Source of the DNA: Janthinobacterium sp. GW456P
GTDB lineage: Bacteria > Pseudomonadota > Gammaproteobacteria > Burkholderiales > Burkholderiaceae_D
Direction: 5' to 3'
NCBI RefSeq assembly: GCF_002127655.1
Contig: NZ_NEHB01000002.1
Location: forward strand, 173,619-237,618
Length of the DNA: 64,000 bases
The notes beneath the pieces were generated by a model. It ran no database searches and was not told the DNA's origin. It saw only the letters and a list, made by a program, of their open reading frames with translations. Every line of letters starts with the position of its first letter. Positions within the stretch are counted from its first letter, which is position 1. Shown here piece by piece: positions 37,424 through 46,881 of the stretch. Made by a program: the position numbers and the translations under genes.

Positions 37424-38010
37424 TGGGCACTCCGGCGCTGAAACTGATTATTCTCGACCGCGACGGCGTCATTAATCATGACTCGCCGGACTTCATCAAG
37501 TCGCCGGCCGAATGGCTGCCCATCCCCGGTTCGCTCGAAGCGATCGCCCGCCTGAACCAGGCCGGCTATCGCGTCGTCATCGCCTCGAACCAGTCGGGCA
37601 TCGCGCGCGAATACTTCGACATGACGGTGCTGAACGCGATCCACCAGAAGATGCATACGCTGGCGCAGCAGGTGGGCGCCGATATCGACGCCATCTTCTT
37701 TTGCCCGCACGCGGGCGCGGACAATTGCGACTGCCGCAAGCCGAAACCGGGCATGTTCCATGAAATTTCGCAGCGCTACAACACCAGCCTGAAAGGCGTG
37801 CCCACGGTCGGCGATTCGCTGCGCGACCTGCAGGCCGGCTTCATCAGCGGCTGCGTGCCCTACCTGGTGTTGACGGGCAAGGGCGAAAAAACCGACGAAA
37901 CAGGCGGCCTGCCGCCCGGCACCCAGGTCTTCCCCGACCTGGCCGCCGTCGTCAGCCACCTGCTCAAGGCGCCCGCCGTCGCGGCGCCCGCAGTGGCATT
38001 CAGTATCTAA
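37423..38010 (+). CDS. gmhB: D-glycero-beta-D-manno-heptose-1,7-bisphosphate 7-phosphatase
   Basis: 195 residues, HAD superfamily. The nucleophile motif is IILDRDGVIN; ASNQSGIAR is motif II, and the zinc loop FFCPHAGADNCDCRKPKPGMF is typical of GmhB, as is GDSLRDLQAG. It removes the 7-phosphate in ADP-heptose synthesis for LPS inner core, matching waaC and waaA in the window. Start at 37423 overlapping glyS. Confidence 0.93.
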   Translation: MGTPALKLIILDRDGVINHDSPDFIKSPAEWLPIPGSLEAIARLNQAGYRVVIASNQSGIAREYFDMTVLNAIHQKMHTLAQQVGADIDAIFFCPHAGADNCDCRKPKPGMFHEISQRYNTSLKGVPTVGDSLRDLQAGFISGCVPYLVLTGKGEKTDETGGLPPGTQVFPDLAAVVSHLLKAPAVAAPAVAFSI

Positions 38011-38026
38011 TCTTCGGAGAACCGCA

Positions 38027-38767
38027 TTGCGTAATATTTCCCTGTTCCTGCGATCCCTGCTGTTCATGATCATCATGATCGTGGCCACCATCGTCTGGGC
38101 CTGCGTGTGTTTTTTTGCCGCGCCATTGAGCTACAACAAGCGCTATTGGGTCACCTCGCGCTGGAATGTGTTTATCCTGTGGTGCGCCAAGGTCATTTGC
38201 GGCATCCGCTATGAAGTCAAGGGCGCCGAGAACTTCCCCGATGCGCCGGCCATCGTGCTGTCGAAGCACCAGTCGGCATGGGAAACCATCTTCTTGCTGC
38301 CCAGCCTGCCCCGTCCGCTCGTGTATGTGTTCAAGAAGGAGATCCTGTACATCCCCTTCTTCGGCTGGGCCATGGCGCTGCTGCGCATGATCCCCATCGA
38401 CCGCAAGCAGGGCAAACATGCGTTCAAGAGCGTGGTCGCGCATGGCAAGCGCCGCCTGGCCGATGGCCAATGGATTATCATGTTCCCGGAAGGCACGCGC
38501 ATTCCCGTGGGCCAGACGGGCAAGTACAAGAGCGGCGGCACGCGTCTGGCCATCGCTACGGGCGCCGTGGTGGTGCCGATCGCGCACAATTCAGGCGAGT
38601 GCTGGCCCAAGCAGTCGTTCCTCAAACGCCCGGGACTGATCACCGTCTCGATAGGCAAACCGATTTCGCCGGAAGGGCAAACCCCGGACAGCATGATGCA
38701 ACAGGTGGAAAATTGGATAGAATCAGAAATGCGCGTCATTTCGCCTCACGCCTACAGCGCTGGCTAG
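38027..38767 (+). CDS. plsC: 1-acyl-sn-glycerol-3-phosphate acyltransferase
   Basis: 246 residues. An N-terminal membrane helix, the acyltransferase block I as SKHQSAWET (HX4E rather than the common HX4D, as is usual in this subgroup), FPEGTRIPVGQTGKYKSGG as block III, and VVPIAHNSG as block IV. It acylates lysophosphatidic acid to phosphatidic acid. The start is a TTG at 38027, fixed by GGAG seven bases upstream. It follows gmhB by 16 bp. Confidence 0.9.
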   Translation: MRNISLFLRSLLFMIIMIVATIVWACVCFFAAPLSYNKRYWVTSRWNVFILWCAKVICGIRYEVKGAENFPDAPAIVLSKHQSAWETIFLLPSLPRPLVYVFKKEILYIPFFGWAMALLRMIPIDRKQGKHAFKSVVAHGKRRLADGQWIIMFPEGTRIPVGQTGKYKSGGTRLAIATGAVVVPIAHNSGECWPKQSFLKRPGLITVSIGKPISPEGQTPDSMMQQVENWIESEMRVISPHAYSAG

Positions 38768-38811
38768 ACGGCATCAGCGCGGTCATCCAGGAGCCGACCC
38801 TGCGCCAGCAG

Positions 38812-39735
38812 ATGAAGACCATCAAGGTCGGCGACCAGCAACTGGATTTGTTCGCGCATGACGTCTCGACCAGCACGCCCCCGGCGGTGCGCCCCACGGC
38901 ACCGCCAGCGCCGCCCGTGGCGCCGCCGGTAGTGGCGCCCGCGCCGCACATCGTTCGCCCCGCCCCGCCTCCCCTGCCTTCCCCGCCGCGCACCGCCGAC
39001 GGCCCGCCGCTGCGCCAGCTGCAGCTGGGCAGCCACCTCGTCGAATTCGCCCTGCGCCGTTCCACGCGCCGTTCCATCGGCTTCATGATCGACGATAACG
39101 GCTTGCGCGTCACGGCCCCCAAACGCGTCACGCTGGCCGAGATCGACAACGCCATCCGCGCCAAGCAAGGCTGGATCGTCTCGAAGCTGCTGGAACGGGG
39201 CGAGCGCAAGGTGCAGCGCCAGCAGCGCCCGCCCGTGGCCTGGGTCGATGGCGCCGTGCTGCCCTATCTGGGCGGCGACATCACCCTGCGATTGCACCAG
39301 GCGCCGCGCCACCGCGCCAGCTTTCAGCGCGACACCAATGAGCTGCACGTATGGGTCACGCCCACGGGCAGCGAGCAGCAACTGAAGGAAAAAGTAAAGG
39401 GCTGGTTCCAGCACGAGGCGCGCCAGCTGTTCGAGGCGCGCCTGGACGTCTATGCGGCCAAGCTGGGCGTGCGCTACGACTCGCTGTCGCTGTCGTCGGC
39501 CGGCACGCGCTGGGGCAGCTGCACCATCGAGCGCAAGATCCGCCTGAACTGGCGCTTGATCCACTTCGCCCTGCCACTGATCGACTACGTCGTGGCGCAC
39601 GAACTGTCGCACCTGCTGGAAATGAACCACAGCCCCCGCTTCTGGGCCACCGTGGAATCGATCTATCCCGATTACGATGGCGCCAAGCAGGCGCTCAGGA
39701 AACGCTCGCAGGAGCTGCCGGTGCTGTTCGCCTAA
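38812..39735 (+). CDS. YgjP/M48-type metal-dependent hydrolase (SprT-like)
   Basis: 307 residues from the ATG at 38812 (start uncertain; in-frame coding continues further upstream into plsC). Residues about 15-75 are a proline-rich linker. The rest is the DUF45/YgjP fold: WGSCTIERKIRLNWRLIHFALPLIDYVVAHELSHLLEMNHSPRFW, where HELSH plus a later His binds zinc. The family comprises cytoplasmic zinc proteases of unsettled substrates. It ends the glyQ-plsC run and converges on waaA across a REP-like repeat. Confidence 0.85.
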   Translation: MKTIKVGDQQLDLFAHDVSTSTPPAVRPTAPPAPPVAPPVVAPAPHIVRPAPPPLPSPPRTADGPPLRQLQLGSHLVEFALRRSTRRSIGFMIDDNGLRVTAPKRVTLAEIDNAIRAKQGWIVSKLLERGERKVQRQQRPPVAWVDGAVLPYLGGDITLRLHQAPRHRASFQRDTNELHVWVTPTGSEQQLKEKVKGWFQHEARQLFEARLDVYAAKLGVRYDSLSLSSAGTRWGSCTIERKIRLNWRLIHFALPLIDYVVAHELSHLLEMNHSPRFWATVESIYPDYDGAKQALRKRSQELPVLFA

Positions 39736-39756
39736 ACAATATTGTTGGCCACCACT

Positions 39757-39820
39757 GTCGGATTACGCGCCCTGCGCTAATCCGACCTACCTCCATCACC
39801 AGATTAGGCCGTAATCCGAC
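39757..39820. repeat. REP-like palindrome, copy B, with an extra inverted half-unit
   Basis: GTCGGATTA (39757-39765) pairs with TAATCCGAC (39778-39786) around CGCGCCCTGCGC, followed by CTACC. A second TAATCCGAC lies at 39812-39820 after a 25-bp spacer. The two flanks share ATTGTTGGCC (39741-39750 and 39825-39834). It fills the gap between the convergent peptidase and waaA genes. Confidence 0.72.
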
Positions 39821-39842
39821 ACCATTGTTGGCCGCGCATCCA

Positions 39843-41117
39843 TCACGCCAGCAGCGGTTTGATAGCCGCGATGGTGCGTGGCGTGGCCCCCCGGTGCTGG
39901 TTGGCAAAGGCCAGCGCCTTTTGACCCATCGACGATAAACGCGCCGGCTCCTGCAGCAGGGCCGACGCCTGCGCCATCAGCGCATCGGCGTCCGCCACCC
40001 GCGAGGCGCCGCCGGCGGCAATCGCCTGCTCGGTCACCAGCGCGAAATTGAAGGTGTGCGGACCGATCAGCACGGGCTTGCCCAGGGCCGCCGGCTCGAT
40101 CAGGTTTTGCCCCCCCAGCGGCAGCAGGCTGCCGCCGACGAAGGCGCAATCGCAGGCCGCGTAGTACGCAAACATCTCGCCCATCGAGTCGCCCAGCAGC
40201 ACCTGCGTGCCCTGCGCCACGGCATCGTCCTGCGCCAGGCCGGACCTGCGCCGCACGGCCAGGCCTTGCGCCGCGATCAATTTTTCCACCTCGTCGAAGC
40301 GCTGCGGATGACGCGGCACGATCAGCAGCAACGCATTCGCCGGCAAGCTGGCGCGGATATACGCATCGAGGATCAGCTGCTCTTCGCCTTCGCGCGTGCT
40401 GGCGCACAGCAGCACGGGACGTGCTCCTATCGCGGCGCGCAGCGCCGCCCCCGTCGCCAGCGCAGCATCGGGCACGACGACATCGAACTTGATGCTGCCC
40501 GTGACCACCACGTCCTGCACACCCAGCTGGCGCACGCGGTCGGCATCGTCCTGCGTCTGCGCCGCCACCAGGGTGATGCCGCGCGCCGCGTCGGCAATGA
40601 GCGTGCCCAGACGCTGCGCCTTGCCCAGCGACCGCTGCGACAAGCGCGCATTGGCCAACACCACGGGCACTTTGTAGCGATTGCATTGATGGATCAGATT
40701 CGGCCACACTTCCGTCTCCATCAGAATGCAGATGCGCGGCGCAAAGTGACGGATGAAACGCGCCGGCATGGCGCCCGTGTCGTAAGGCAGATAGCTTTGC
40801 ACGAGACGCGCGCCGTGTTTGGCGAACAGCGCCTTGCCCGTCGCGCGCCCCGTCGGCGTCATGTGCGTGAGGACGATGCGGCAATCGGGCCAAGCGGCCA
40901 GCAGCGCATCGATCAGCGGCTCGGCCGCGCGCGTCTCGCCGACGGAGACGGCGTGCAGCCAGATGGTGTCTGTAGCCGTTGTCTGCTGGCGGCCGTAAAA
41001 GCCCAGGCGCTCGCCCCAGTGCTGGCGGTAGCCGGGTTCCTGGCGTCCGCGCAGCCACAGCCGCGCCAGCACCAGGGGCAAGGCCAGCCACCAGGCAAGG
41101 GTATAAAGAAGTCGCAT
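39843..41117 (-). CDS. waaA: 3-deoxy-D-manno-octulosonic acid transferase (Kdo transferase)
   Basis: 424 residues. The N-terminal hydrophobic anchor (MRLLYTLAWWLALPLVLARLWLRGRQEPGYRQHWGERLGFY) and HAVSVGETRAAEPLI are diagnostic; the C-terminal GT-B half includes GGQNLIEPAALGKPVLIGPHTFNF. It adds Kdo residues to lipid IVA at the inner membrane. It starts 18 bp after waaC, in the operon pgm-waaC-waaA. Confidence 0.94.
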   Translation of the reverse strand: MRLLYTLAWWLALPLVLARLWLRGRQEPGYRQHWGERLGFYGRQQTTATDTIWLHAVSVGETRAAEPLIDALLAAWPDCRIVLTHMTPTGRATGKALFAKHGARLVQSYLPYDTGAMPARFIRHFAPRICILMETEVWPNLIHQCNRYKVPVVLANARLSQRSLGKAQRLGTLIADAARGITLVAAQTQDDADRVRQLGVQDVVVTGSIKFDVVVPDAALATGAALRAAIGARPVLLCASTREGEEQLILDAYIRASLPANALLLIVPRHPQRFDEVEKLIAAQGLAVRRRSGLAQDDAVAQGTQVLLGDSMGEMFAYYAACDCAFVGGSLLPLGGQNLIEPAALGKPVLIGPHTFNFALVTEQAIAAGGASRVADADALMAQASALLQEPARLSSMGQKALAFANQHRGATPRTIAAIKPLLA

Positions 41118-41135
41118 GGTTGTTGAATGTTAAAG

Positions 41136-42158
41136 TCAGGCAGGAGGATGTTCGGTCAGCAGGCGTTGTGCCGCGGCCAGCACTTCCGGCACGCCGGGCG
41201 GCGCGCCCTTGTCGCCCAGGTTGATGATGTTCGGCGACCAGTTGCCTTCCGTTTTCCAGCGCGGCGAATCGGCATAGATTTCCACCGTCGGGCGCACGAA
41301 GGCGGCGGCGATATGCGTGAGACCCGTATCGACGCCGATCACCAGCGCCGCGTGGCGCGCCAGCAGGGTGGCGTCGCCCATCGACAGTTTCGGCAGCACG
41401 CGCGCATTCGGCAGGCCGGCCGCCAGTTGCTCGGCTTCCGCCTTTTCCCTGGGCGAACCCCAGGGCAGCAAAATCGGCATGGGCGCCAGCGCCTGCCCCA
41501 GGGCGATCCAGTTTTCCGGCGCCCATTTCTTGGCGTCGCGCGCCGTGCCGTGGAAATACACGCAGTAGGGCGCCTCGCCCATCCAGTCCGGGCGCGGTTC
41601 GCTGCGCGAGACGTCCGGCAAGCCGAAATCGGCCGGCGTGTCGACCATGTAGCCCAGTGCGGCGGCAGCCACCAGGCGGCCGCGCGCTACCGCATGCGTG
41701 CGCGGGTCGAGCGGAATGCTTTTGGTGTGGAACAGGCGCGAGATACCTTCGTAACCGGAGCCTTCGCTGCCATTGGCCAGGCCGACCTTCTGTCCGCCCG
41801 GCGCCAGGCGCGCGGCGCCCATGATGATGCCCGTCTTGAGCAAGCCCTGGGTATCGAACACATAATCGTAGCGCGTCTGGCGCAGGCTGCGGAAGAAGGC
41901 GGCGATTTCCGCGCGCGTCTCTTTCTTGCCCAGGCTCTTGCGCCAGCGCCGCAGCGCGAACGGGAAAATGGTATTGACACGCGCGTTCAGGCGCACCAGG
42001 CTGGTGTAGCCCTCTTCAACCACCCAGTCGATGGTCGCATCCGGATAATGGCGGGCGATGTCCGCCACCATCGGCAGGTTATGCAGCACGTCGCCCAGCG
42101 AGGACACGCGCACCAGCAGGATTTTCAAGGGCGCCTGTGCGCCAGGTTGAGCGGCCAT
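41136..42158 (-). CDS. waaC: Lipopolysaccharide heptosyltransferase I
   Basis: 340 residues, glycosyltransferase family 9. ILLVRVSSLGDVLHNLPMVADI is the WaaC N-terminus, and GVDTGLTHIAAAFVRPTVEIY is the nucleotide-sugar-binding region. It adds the first heptose to the Kdo of the LPS core. The start codon lies four bases after the phosphomannomutase stop. With gmhB and waaA it indicates heptose-containing LPS. Confidence 0.93.
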   Translation of the reverse strand: MAAQPGAQAPLKILLVRVSSLGDVLHNLPMVADIARHYPDATIDWVVEEGYTSLVRLNARVNTIFPFALRRWRKSLGKKETRAEIAAFFRSLRQTRYDYVFDTQGLLKTGIIMGAARLAPGGQKVGLANGSEGSGYEGISRLFHTKSIPLDPRTHAVARGRLVAAAALGYMVDTPADFGLPDVSRSEPRPDWMGEAPYCVYFHGTARDAKKWAPENWIALGQALAPMPILLPWGSPREKAEAEQLAAGLPNARVLPKLSMGDATLLARHAALVIGVDTGLTHIAAAFVRPTVEIYADSPRWKTEGNWSPNIINLGDKGAPPGVPEVLAAAQRLLTEHPPA

Positions 42159-42162
42159 GCTG

Positions 42163-43545
42163 TCAGAACGGCAGGACCGCGTCTGGCTTGGCGGCCAGGA
42201 TCACGCTCTTGAACTGCCCCTGGATGCGCGCCAGGGCTGCCGGCGTTTCCGCTTCGAAGCGCATGACGATCACCGGCGTGGTGTTCGACGAGCGGGCCAG
42301 GCCGAAACCGTCCGCGTATTCCACGCGCAAGCCGTCGATGGTGATGATCTGTTCATTGCCGGGGAAGACGGCGTCGCGGCGCAACATGTCCATCAGCGCG
42401 ACGTTCTCGCCCTCCTTCAGTTCCAGGTGCAGTTCCGGCGTGCTGTCTGACTGCGGCAGGGAATTGAGCAAAGCTGAAGGATCGGCTTCCCGCGTGAGAA
42501 TTTCCAGCAGGCGCGCGGCCGAATACAGGCCGTCGTCGAAACCGTACCAGCGGTCCTTGAAGAAGATATGGCCGCTCATTTCGCCGCCCAGCGGCGCACC
42601 CGTTTCGCGCAGCTTGGCTTTTACCAGCGAGTGGCCCGTCTTGTACATCAGCGGCACGCCGCCATGCTTGCTGATCCACGGCGCCAGGTGGCGCGTGCAT
42701 TTGACGTCGTACAAAATCTGCGCGCCAGGGTGGCGGGTCAGCACGTCGGCGGCGAACAGCATCATCTGGCGGTCAGGATAGATGATCTGGCCATCCTTGG
42801 TGACCACGCCCAGGCGGTCGCCGTCGCCGTCGAAGGCGATGCCGATTTCGGCATCCGTCTCGGCCAGGCAGCGGATCAGATCCTGCAGGTTTTCCGGGTG
42901 CGCCGGGTCCGGATGGTGGTTCGGGAAATTGCCGTCGACGTCGCAGAACAGTTCAATGACTTCGCAGCCCATGCCGCGGAACAGGTCGCCCGCGAACGCG
43001 CCGGCCACGCCATTGCCGCAGTCGACGGCGATCTTGATCGGGCGCGCCAGCTTGACGTCGCCCAGGATGCGCTCCAGGTAGGCGGCGCGGATATCGTGCG
43101 TGGCATAGCTGCCCCGGTTGACGCTGGCGCTGCCGTCGTGGGCCATAATGCTGTGGTACAGCGCCTGGATCGCTTCGCCGTGGATCGCCTCACCGGCCAG
43201 CACCATCTTGAAGCCGTTGTAGTCGGGGGGATTGTGGCTGCCCGTGACCATGATGCCGGAGCGCGTGTCGAGCACATTCGTGCCGAAATAGACCATCGGC
43301 GTGGCCACCACGCCCAGGTCGATGACGTCGACGCCGGCCGCTTGCAAGCCCTGCGCCAGCGCCGCCGTCAGTTCCGGTCCCGACAGACGGCCATCGCGGC
43401 CGATCACGACCCGCTGCTCGCCCTTGGCCAAGGCGGCCTGGCCAAATGCCTGACCGATCTTGTATGCCACGCCGGCATCGAGGGTTTTAGCGATGATGCC
43501 GCGAATATCGTAGGCCTTGAAGATCGTTCTGGACAATGGGAGCAT
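42163..43545 (-). CDS. Phosphomannomutase/phosphoglucomutase (AlgC/ManB type)
   Basis: 460 residues. The phosphoserine loop is in MVTGSHNPPDYNGFK, the metal loop is DGDGDRLGVV, and the sugar-binding loop GGEMSGHIFFKDRWYGFDDGLYSAARLL is complete. It interconverts mannose or glucose 1- and 6-phosphates for LPS and exopolysaccharide precursors. Start placed at 43545 (MLPLSRTIFKAYDIRG), the conserved beginning; a further 26 upstream residues are not conserved. First gene of the operon with waaC and waaA. Confidence 0.93.
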   Translation of the reverse strand: MLPLSRTIFKAYDIRGIIAKTLDAGVAYKIGQAFGQAALAKGEQRVVIGRDGRLSGPELTAALAQGLQAAGVDVIDLGVVATPMVYFGTNVLDTRSGIMVTGSHNPPDYNGFKMVLAGEAIHGEAIQALYHSIMAHDGSASVNRGSYATHDIRAAYLERILGDVKLARPIKIAVDCGNGVAGAFAGDLFRGMGCEVIELFCDVDGNFPNHHPDPAHPENLQDLIRCLAETDAEIGIAFDGDGDRLGVVTKDGQIIYPDRQMMLFAADVLTRHPGAQILYDVKCTRHLAPWISKHGGVPLMYKTGHSLVKAKLRETGAPLGGEMSGHIFFKDRWYGFDDGLYSAARLLEILTREADPSALLNSLPQSDSTPELHLELKEGENVALMDMLRRDAVFPGNEQIITIDGLRVEYADGFGLARSSNTTPVIVMRFEAETPAALARIQGQFKSVILAAKPDAVLPF

Positions 43546-43635
43546 GGTGTGGCCGGTATAAGTAGGGTCAATAAGGTACCTGGCAAGGTGCAGCGCGCGG
43601 CTGGCGGCTTGCCACGGTGCCAAGAGTATACCGAA

Positions 43636-43944
43636 TTATACGCGCAGCAGATCGATCGACTTGCCCGATTCCACCCACTGCTTGACCCACAGCGGCTGGC
43701 GGCCACGGCCTGTCCATTGCTCGGTCGCATTCTCAGGATGGCGGTAACGCACCGCGACTTTGCCCGTGCGCGGGTGCAAGCCATCGAGTATCAGCTGTTT
43801 CAGCGGAATGCCAGCTTGCTGCGCGATGGCCATGATCTGTTCGCGTGCTTTATTCAAGTCTTGGCGCTCGCGGCTTTTCAATTCCTGTTTGACATTATCT
43901 TCCAGTTTGCGCAATTCCAGCATCGTCATCGTAGACAGATCCAT
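43636..43944 (-). CDS. H-NS-family nucleoid protein
   Basis: 102 residues. The N-terminal helical oligomerisation region (LRKLEDNVKQELKSRERQDLNKAREQIMAIAQQAG) and C-terminal DNA-binding motif YRHPENATEQWTGRGRQPLWVKQWVESG are those of the H-NS/BpH3/MvaT-like silencers. The start is set at 43944 (MDLSTMTML), with AAAGGA seven bases upstream, instead of the in-frame ATG 21 bases earlier. It binds AT-rich DNA; the adjacent AT-rich gap may be an autoregulatory target. Confidence 0.9.
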   Translation of the reverse strand: MDLSTMTMLELRKLEDNVKQELKSRERQDLNKAREQIMAIAQQAGIPLKQLILDGLHPRTGKVAVRYRHPENATEQWTGRGRQPLWVKQWVESGKSIDLLRV

Positions 43945-44353
43945 TGGTACATCCTTTATATTCATTTAAATAATAAAATCACGTGGAATATACTACATTG
44001 CATAAATATCTGTGCACCAACGCATAATCCATCATCAATTGAATCACGGCCCTCGATTTATTTGGCGGGCCAACATTAAGATTAAATGAAGAATATCCGG
44101 AAGCACGCATGAAAAATGAATAACCATGAATAAAATGGCATTCCCGCGTGCCTGACCGGCATGCCGGCCGATTATGATCGCTATACGGCAGCGTGACATA
44201 CCGCTGAATCAAATTCCCATGCAGCATAATCGGCGCCCGCGTTTTTCTTCCCGCCGGCCATGCGCGCAATCGGATACCTGCCAGAAATGCCCCAACGCCA
44301 AAGAGCGGGCATGCTTATAATACAGGCGCGTAGTTCACCTCACCCCGGCACAT
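43945..44353. other. 409-bp AT-rich gene-free stretch between hns and apaH
   Basis: Divergent promoter region for the H-NS gene and apaH. It is AT-rich next to the H-NS gene (43950-44120), which fits self-binding by H-NS. No reading frame with a ribosome site or domain, and no repeats or RNA genes, were recognised. Confidence 0.5.
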
Positions 44354-45193
44354 ATGAAAACTTACTTTATCGGCGATCTGCAAGGCTGTCATGCACAAAC
44401 CGTCGAATTGATCGAACGGATCCAGGCGGCAGCGGGCGGTCCGTACCGCCTGCTGTTCGCGGGGGACTTGATCAATCGCGGCCCGGCCTCGCTGGCCACC
44501 CTGCGCCACGTGCACGCACTGGCGCGGCAAGGCCTGGCCGACAGCGTCCTGGGCAACCATGACTTGCACTTGCTGGCCGTGGCCAACGGCATCCGGCCCG
44601 AGCATGCGTCCGACACCCTCGCCGACATCCTCGATGCGCCCGACCGCGAGGAATTGATCACCTGGCTGCGCCAGCGGCCACTGGCCCTGGAACACGATGG
44701 CCATGTGCTCGTGCATGCGGGTTTGCTGCCGCAATGGAGCGCGGTCCAGGCCCTGTCCCTGAGCGGGGAGGTGTCCGCCATGCTGCGCAGCGACGATTGG
44801 GTGGCGTTCCTGCGCACCATGTACGGCAACGAGCCGGCCGCCTGGCGCGACGACCTGCAGGGTGCCGACCGGCTGCGCTGCATCGTCAACGCCATGACGC
44901 GGCTGCGCTTTTGCACGCCGGACGGCGTGATGGATTTCAAGGTGAAGGAAAGCGGCAGCCCGCCGCCAGGCTCCGGCCTGCTGCCCTGGTTCGACGTGCC
45001 AGGCCGGCGCAGCGCCGGCGACACCATCGTCTTCGGCCACTGGTCGGCGCTGGGACTGCTACTACGGCCGCACCTGATCGGGCTCGATAGCGGCTGCGTC
45101 TGGGGCGGAAAACTCTCGGCCGTGTGCCTGGAAGACCGCTCCTTGCTGCAAGTCGATTGTCCCGCCTTCCGGCAGCACAGCGGCAAGCAGTAA
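44354..45193 (+). CDS. apaH: Bis(5'-nucleosyl)-tetraphosphatase, symmetrical
   Basis: 279 residues, calcineurin-like phosphoesterase with the motifs [23 protein letters not shown] and VHAGLLPQW that bind two metals. It splits Ap4A to two ADP and also removes Np4 RNA caps in E. coli. Length is normal. Alone on the plus strand after a long promoter region; unlinked to pdxA/ksgA as in enterobacteria. Confidence 0.94.
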   Translation: MKTYFIGDLQGCHAQTVELIERIQAAAGGPYRLLFAGDLINRGPASLATLRHVHALARQGLADSVLGNHDLHLLAVANGIRPEHASDTLADILDAPDREELITWLRQRPLALEHDGHVLVHAGLLPQWSAVQALSLSGEVSAMLRSDDWVAFLRTMYGNEPAAWRDDLQGADRLRCIVNAMTRLRFCTPDGVMDFKVKESGSPPPGSGLLPWFDVPGRRSAGDTIVFGHWSALGLLLRPHLIGLDSGCVWGGKLSAVCLEDRSLLQVDCPAFRQHSGKQ

Positions 45194-45286
45194 GCGTCAA
45201 GCTTGGCGCGCATATGCTTAGTCGAAATCGGTCGTTGGCCTTGCCGCGTCTGGCCCGTATGATGCAGCTTTTGCCTTTGCGATCCC

Positions 45287-46207
45287 ATGCATCCTGATAC
45301 CGACAGACTGGCGCGCTGGCTGCTCGGCAGCCTGGAACTCGACACCGCCGTCCTGCATGTGGGCCAGTACTGCGGCCGCTGGCGCGCTTCCACGGCGGGC
45401 CGGGAACTGGGCAGCTTTCACCTGGTGCTCGACGGCCATTGCTACTTGCACCTCGACGGCGCGGCACCGATCGCGCTCGGCCCGCGCGACGGCGTCTTCC
45501 TGCTGCGCGACTTGCCGCACTTCCTCAGTCCCCACAGCGATCCGCTGCAGGCGGTGAGTGCGCAAGCGATGCTGCCGCTGCAAACGCCCACGCAGCAGCC
45601 AGCGACGGCGCTGGCCTGCGGCTTCTTTCAATTTCGCGGCGCCCTCTCCGCGCTGATCGTCGACTCCTTCCCGCCGTATCTGCTGATACGCGGCGACGCG
45701 CCCGCCTTCAGCGCCGCCGCCGCGCTGTTCGACTTGATCCTGCTTGAGGCCGGCGGCGATCCGGAGCAACCGTCACCGCTCATCGCGCGCCTGGTCGAGC
45801 TGCTGTTCTTTTACCTGATCCGCCATGTGGCGCAGGGCGAACAGGTGGCGGCCGGCCTGCTGTCGCTGCTGCACCAGCCCGCGTTTTCGCCGCTGCTCGA
45901 ACGCATGCTCGACGCCCCTGCCGACGACTGGTCGATCGAGAACATGGCCAAGGCAGCGTGCATGTCGCGCGCCAGCTTCTGCAAGCATTTCGCCAGCGCC
46001 AGCGGCCACTCGCCGGCCCAGTTCCTGCTCCTGCTGCGCATGAAGATCGCCGCGCGGCGCCTGCACGACGGCGTCTCCGTCGAACGCGCGGCCGAACTGG
46101 TGGGCTACCGCTCGCACGCCGCCTTTACGCGCGCCTTCAAGCGGGTCACGGGCGAGCAGCCGGGCGCCTACCGGCGCGACCAGCGCCAGCGTCAGCTCGC
46201 CAGCTGA
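45287..46207 (+). CDS. AraC-family regulator with cupin sensor domain
   Basis: 306 residues. The N-terminal Cupin_6-type sensor (about 1-195; FHLVLDGHCYLHLDGAAPIALGPRDGVFLLRDLPH) is followed by the double helix-turn-helix of AraC regulators (about 200-300: WSIENMAKAACMSRASFCKHFASASGHSPAQFLLLLRMKIAARRLHDG and AAELVGYRSHAAFTRAFKRVTGEQPGAYR). Regulators of this type often sit beside AhpD/CMD or oxidoreductase genes, as here: the next gene is a CMD protein on the same strand 118 bp away. The inducer is unknown. Confidence 0.87.
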   Translation: MHPDTDRLARWLLGSLELDTAVLHVGQYCGRWRASTAGRELGSFHLVLDGHCYLHLDGAAPIALGPRDGVFLLRDLPHFLSPHSDPLQAVSAQAMLPLQTPTQQPATALACGFFQFRGALSALIVDSFPPYLLIRGDAPAFSAAAALFDLILLEAGGDPEQPSPLIARLVELLFFYLIRHVAQGEQVAAGLLSLLHQPAFSPLLERMLDAPADDWSIENMAKAACMSRASFCKHFASASGHSPAQFLLLLRMKIAARRLHDGVSVERAAELVGYRSHAAFTRAFKRVTGEQPGAYRRDQRQRQLAS

Positions 46208-46325
46208 CGTCAAGCATTCCACAATCGCAGACGAACGAGCACAAAAGGACGACGCTGACGTCTGTTGCGTGCACGGCATGGCCGATATAATGACCGGGTG
46301 ACTTACTAACTTAGCAAGGTACCCC

Positions 46326-46880
46326 ATGTCCCGTCTGACGCTGCACACTCTCGATACCGCCCCGGCCGACAGCCGCCCCTTCGTGGAAAAAGCCATCGCC
46401 AACAATGGCTTCCTGCCCAACCTGATCGGCGTGCTGGCCAATGCCCCGCTGGCACTGGAAACCTATCTGACCGTCTCCGGCATCAATGCGCGCGCCAGCT
46501 TGAGCCTGATGGAACGCGAAGTGGTGCAGATCACGGCCGCGCGCATCCATGGCTGCGATTTCTGCATCGCCGGCCATAGCGCCATCTCGCTGAAAAAAGC
46601 GGGCCAGACACCGGACACGGTGCGCGCCCTGCAGCACGGCCAGCCGACGGGCGATACGAAGCTCGATGCCGTCGCCGCCTTCGCCACGGCCGTCATCGCC
46701 ACGCGCGGCGCCGTCGCCGACAGCGACTATCAAGCCTTCCTGGCCGCCGGCTATAACGAGCAACAGGCGCTGGAAGTCGTGCTGGGCATCAGCCTGGCCA
46801 CCCTGTGCAATTTCTCCAACAGCCTGGCCGGCACGCCGGTCAATCCACAATTGACGCCCTACCTGCCTGGCGCCGTCTGA
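46326..46880 (+). CDS. Carboxymuconolactone-decarboxylase/AhpD-like protein
   Basis: 184 residues. MEREVVQITAARIHGCDFCIAGHSAIS holds the CxxC-plus-His motif of AhpD-type peroxidases, and the rest is all-helical. These proteins usually act as thiol peroxidases or reductant relays. Start at 46326 with AAGG nearby. It ends one base before the next start, so it is cotranscribed with the flavoprotein and ABC genes. Peroxide or reactive-intermediate protection for that flavoprotein is a plausible role (inference). Confidence 0.87.
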   Translation: MSRLTLHTLDTAPADSRPFVEKAIANNGFLPNLIGVLANAPLALETYLTVSGINARASLSLMEREVVQITAARIHGCDFCIAGHSAISLKKAGQTPDTVRALQHGQPTGDTKLDAVAAFATAVIATRGAVADSDYQAFLAAGYNEQQALEVVLGISLATLCNFSNSLAGTPVNPQLTPYLPGAV

Positions 46881-46881
46881 C

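Noticed and set aside
39796-41526. Long minus-strand frame overlapping waaA and waaC
   Set aside because: Shadow frame; both real genes have full conserved sequences in other frames.
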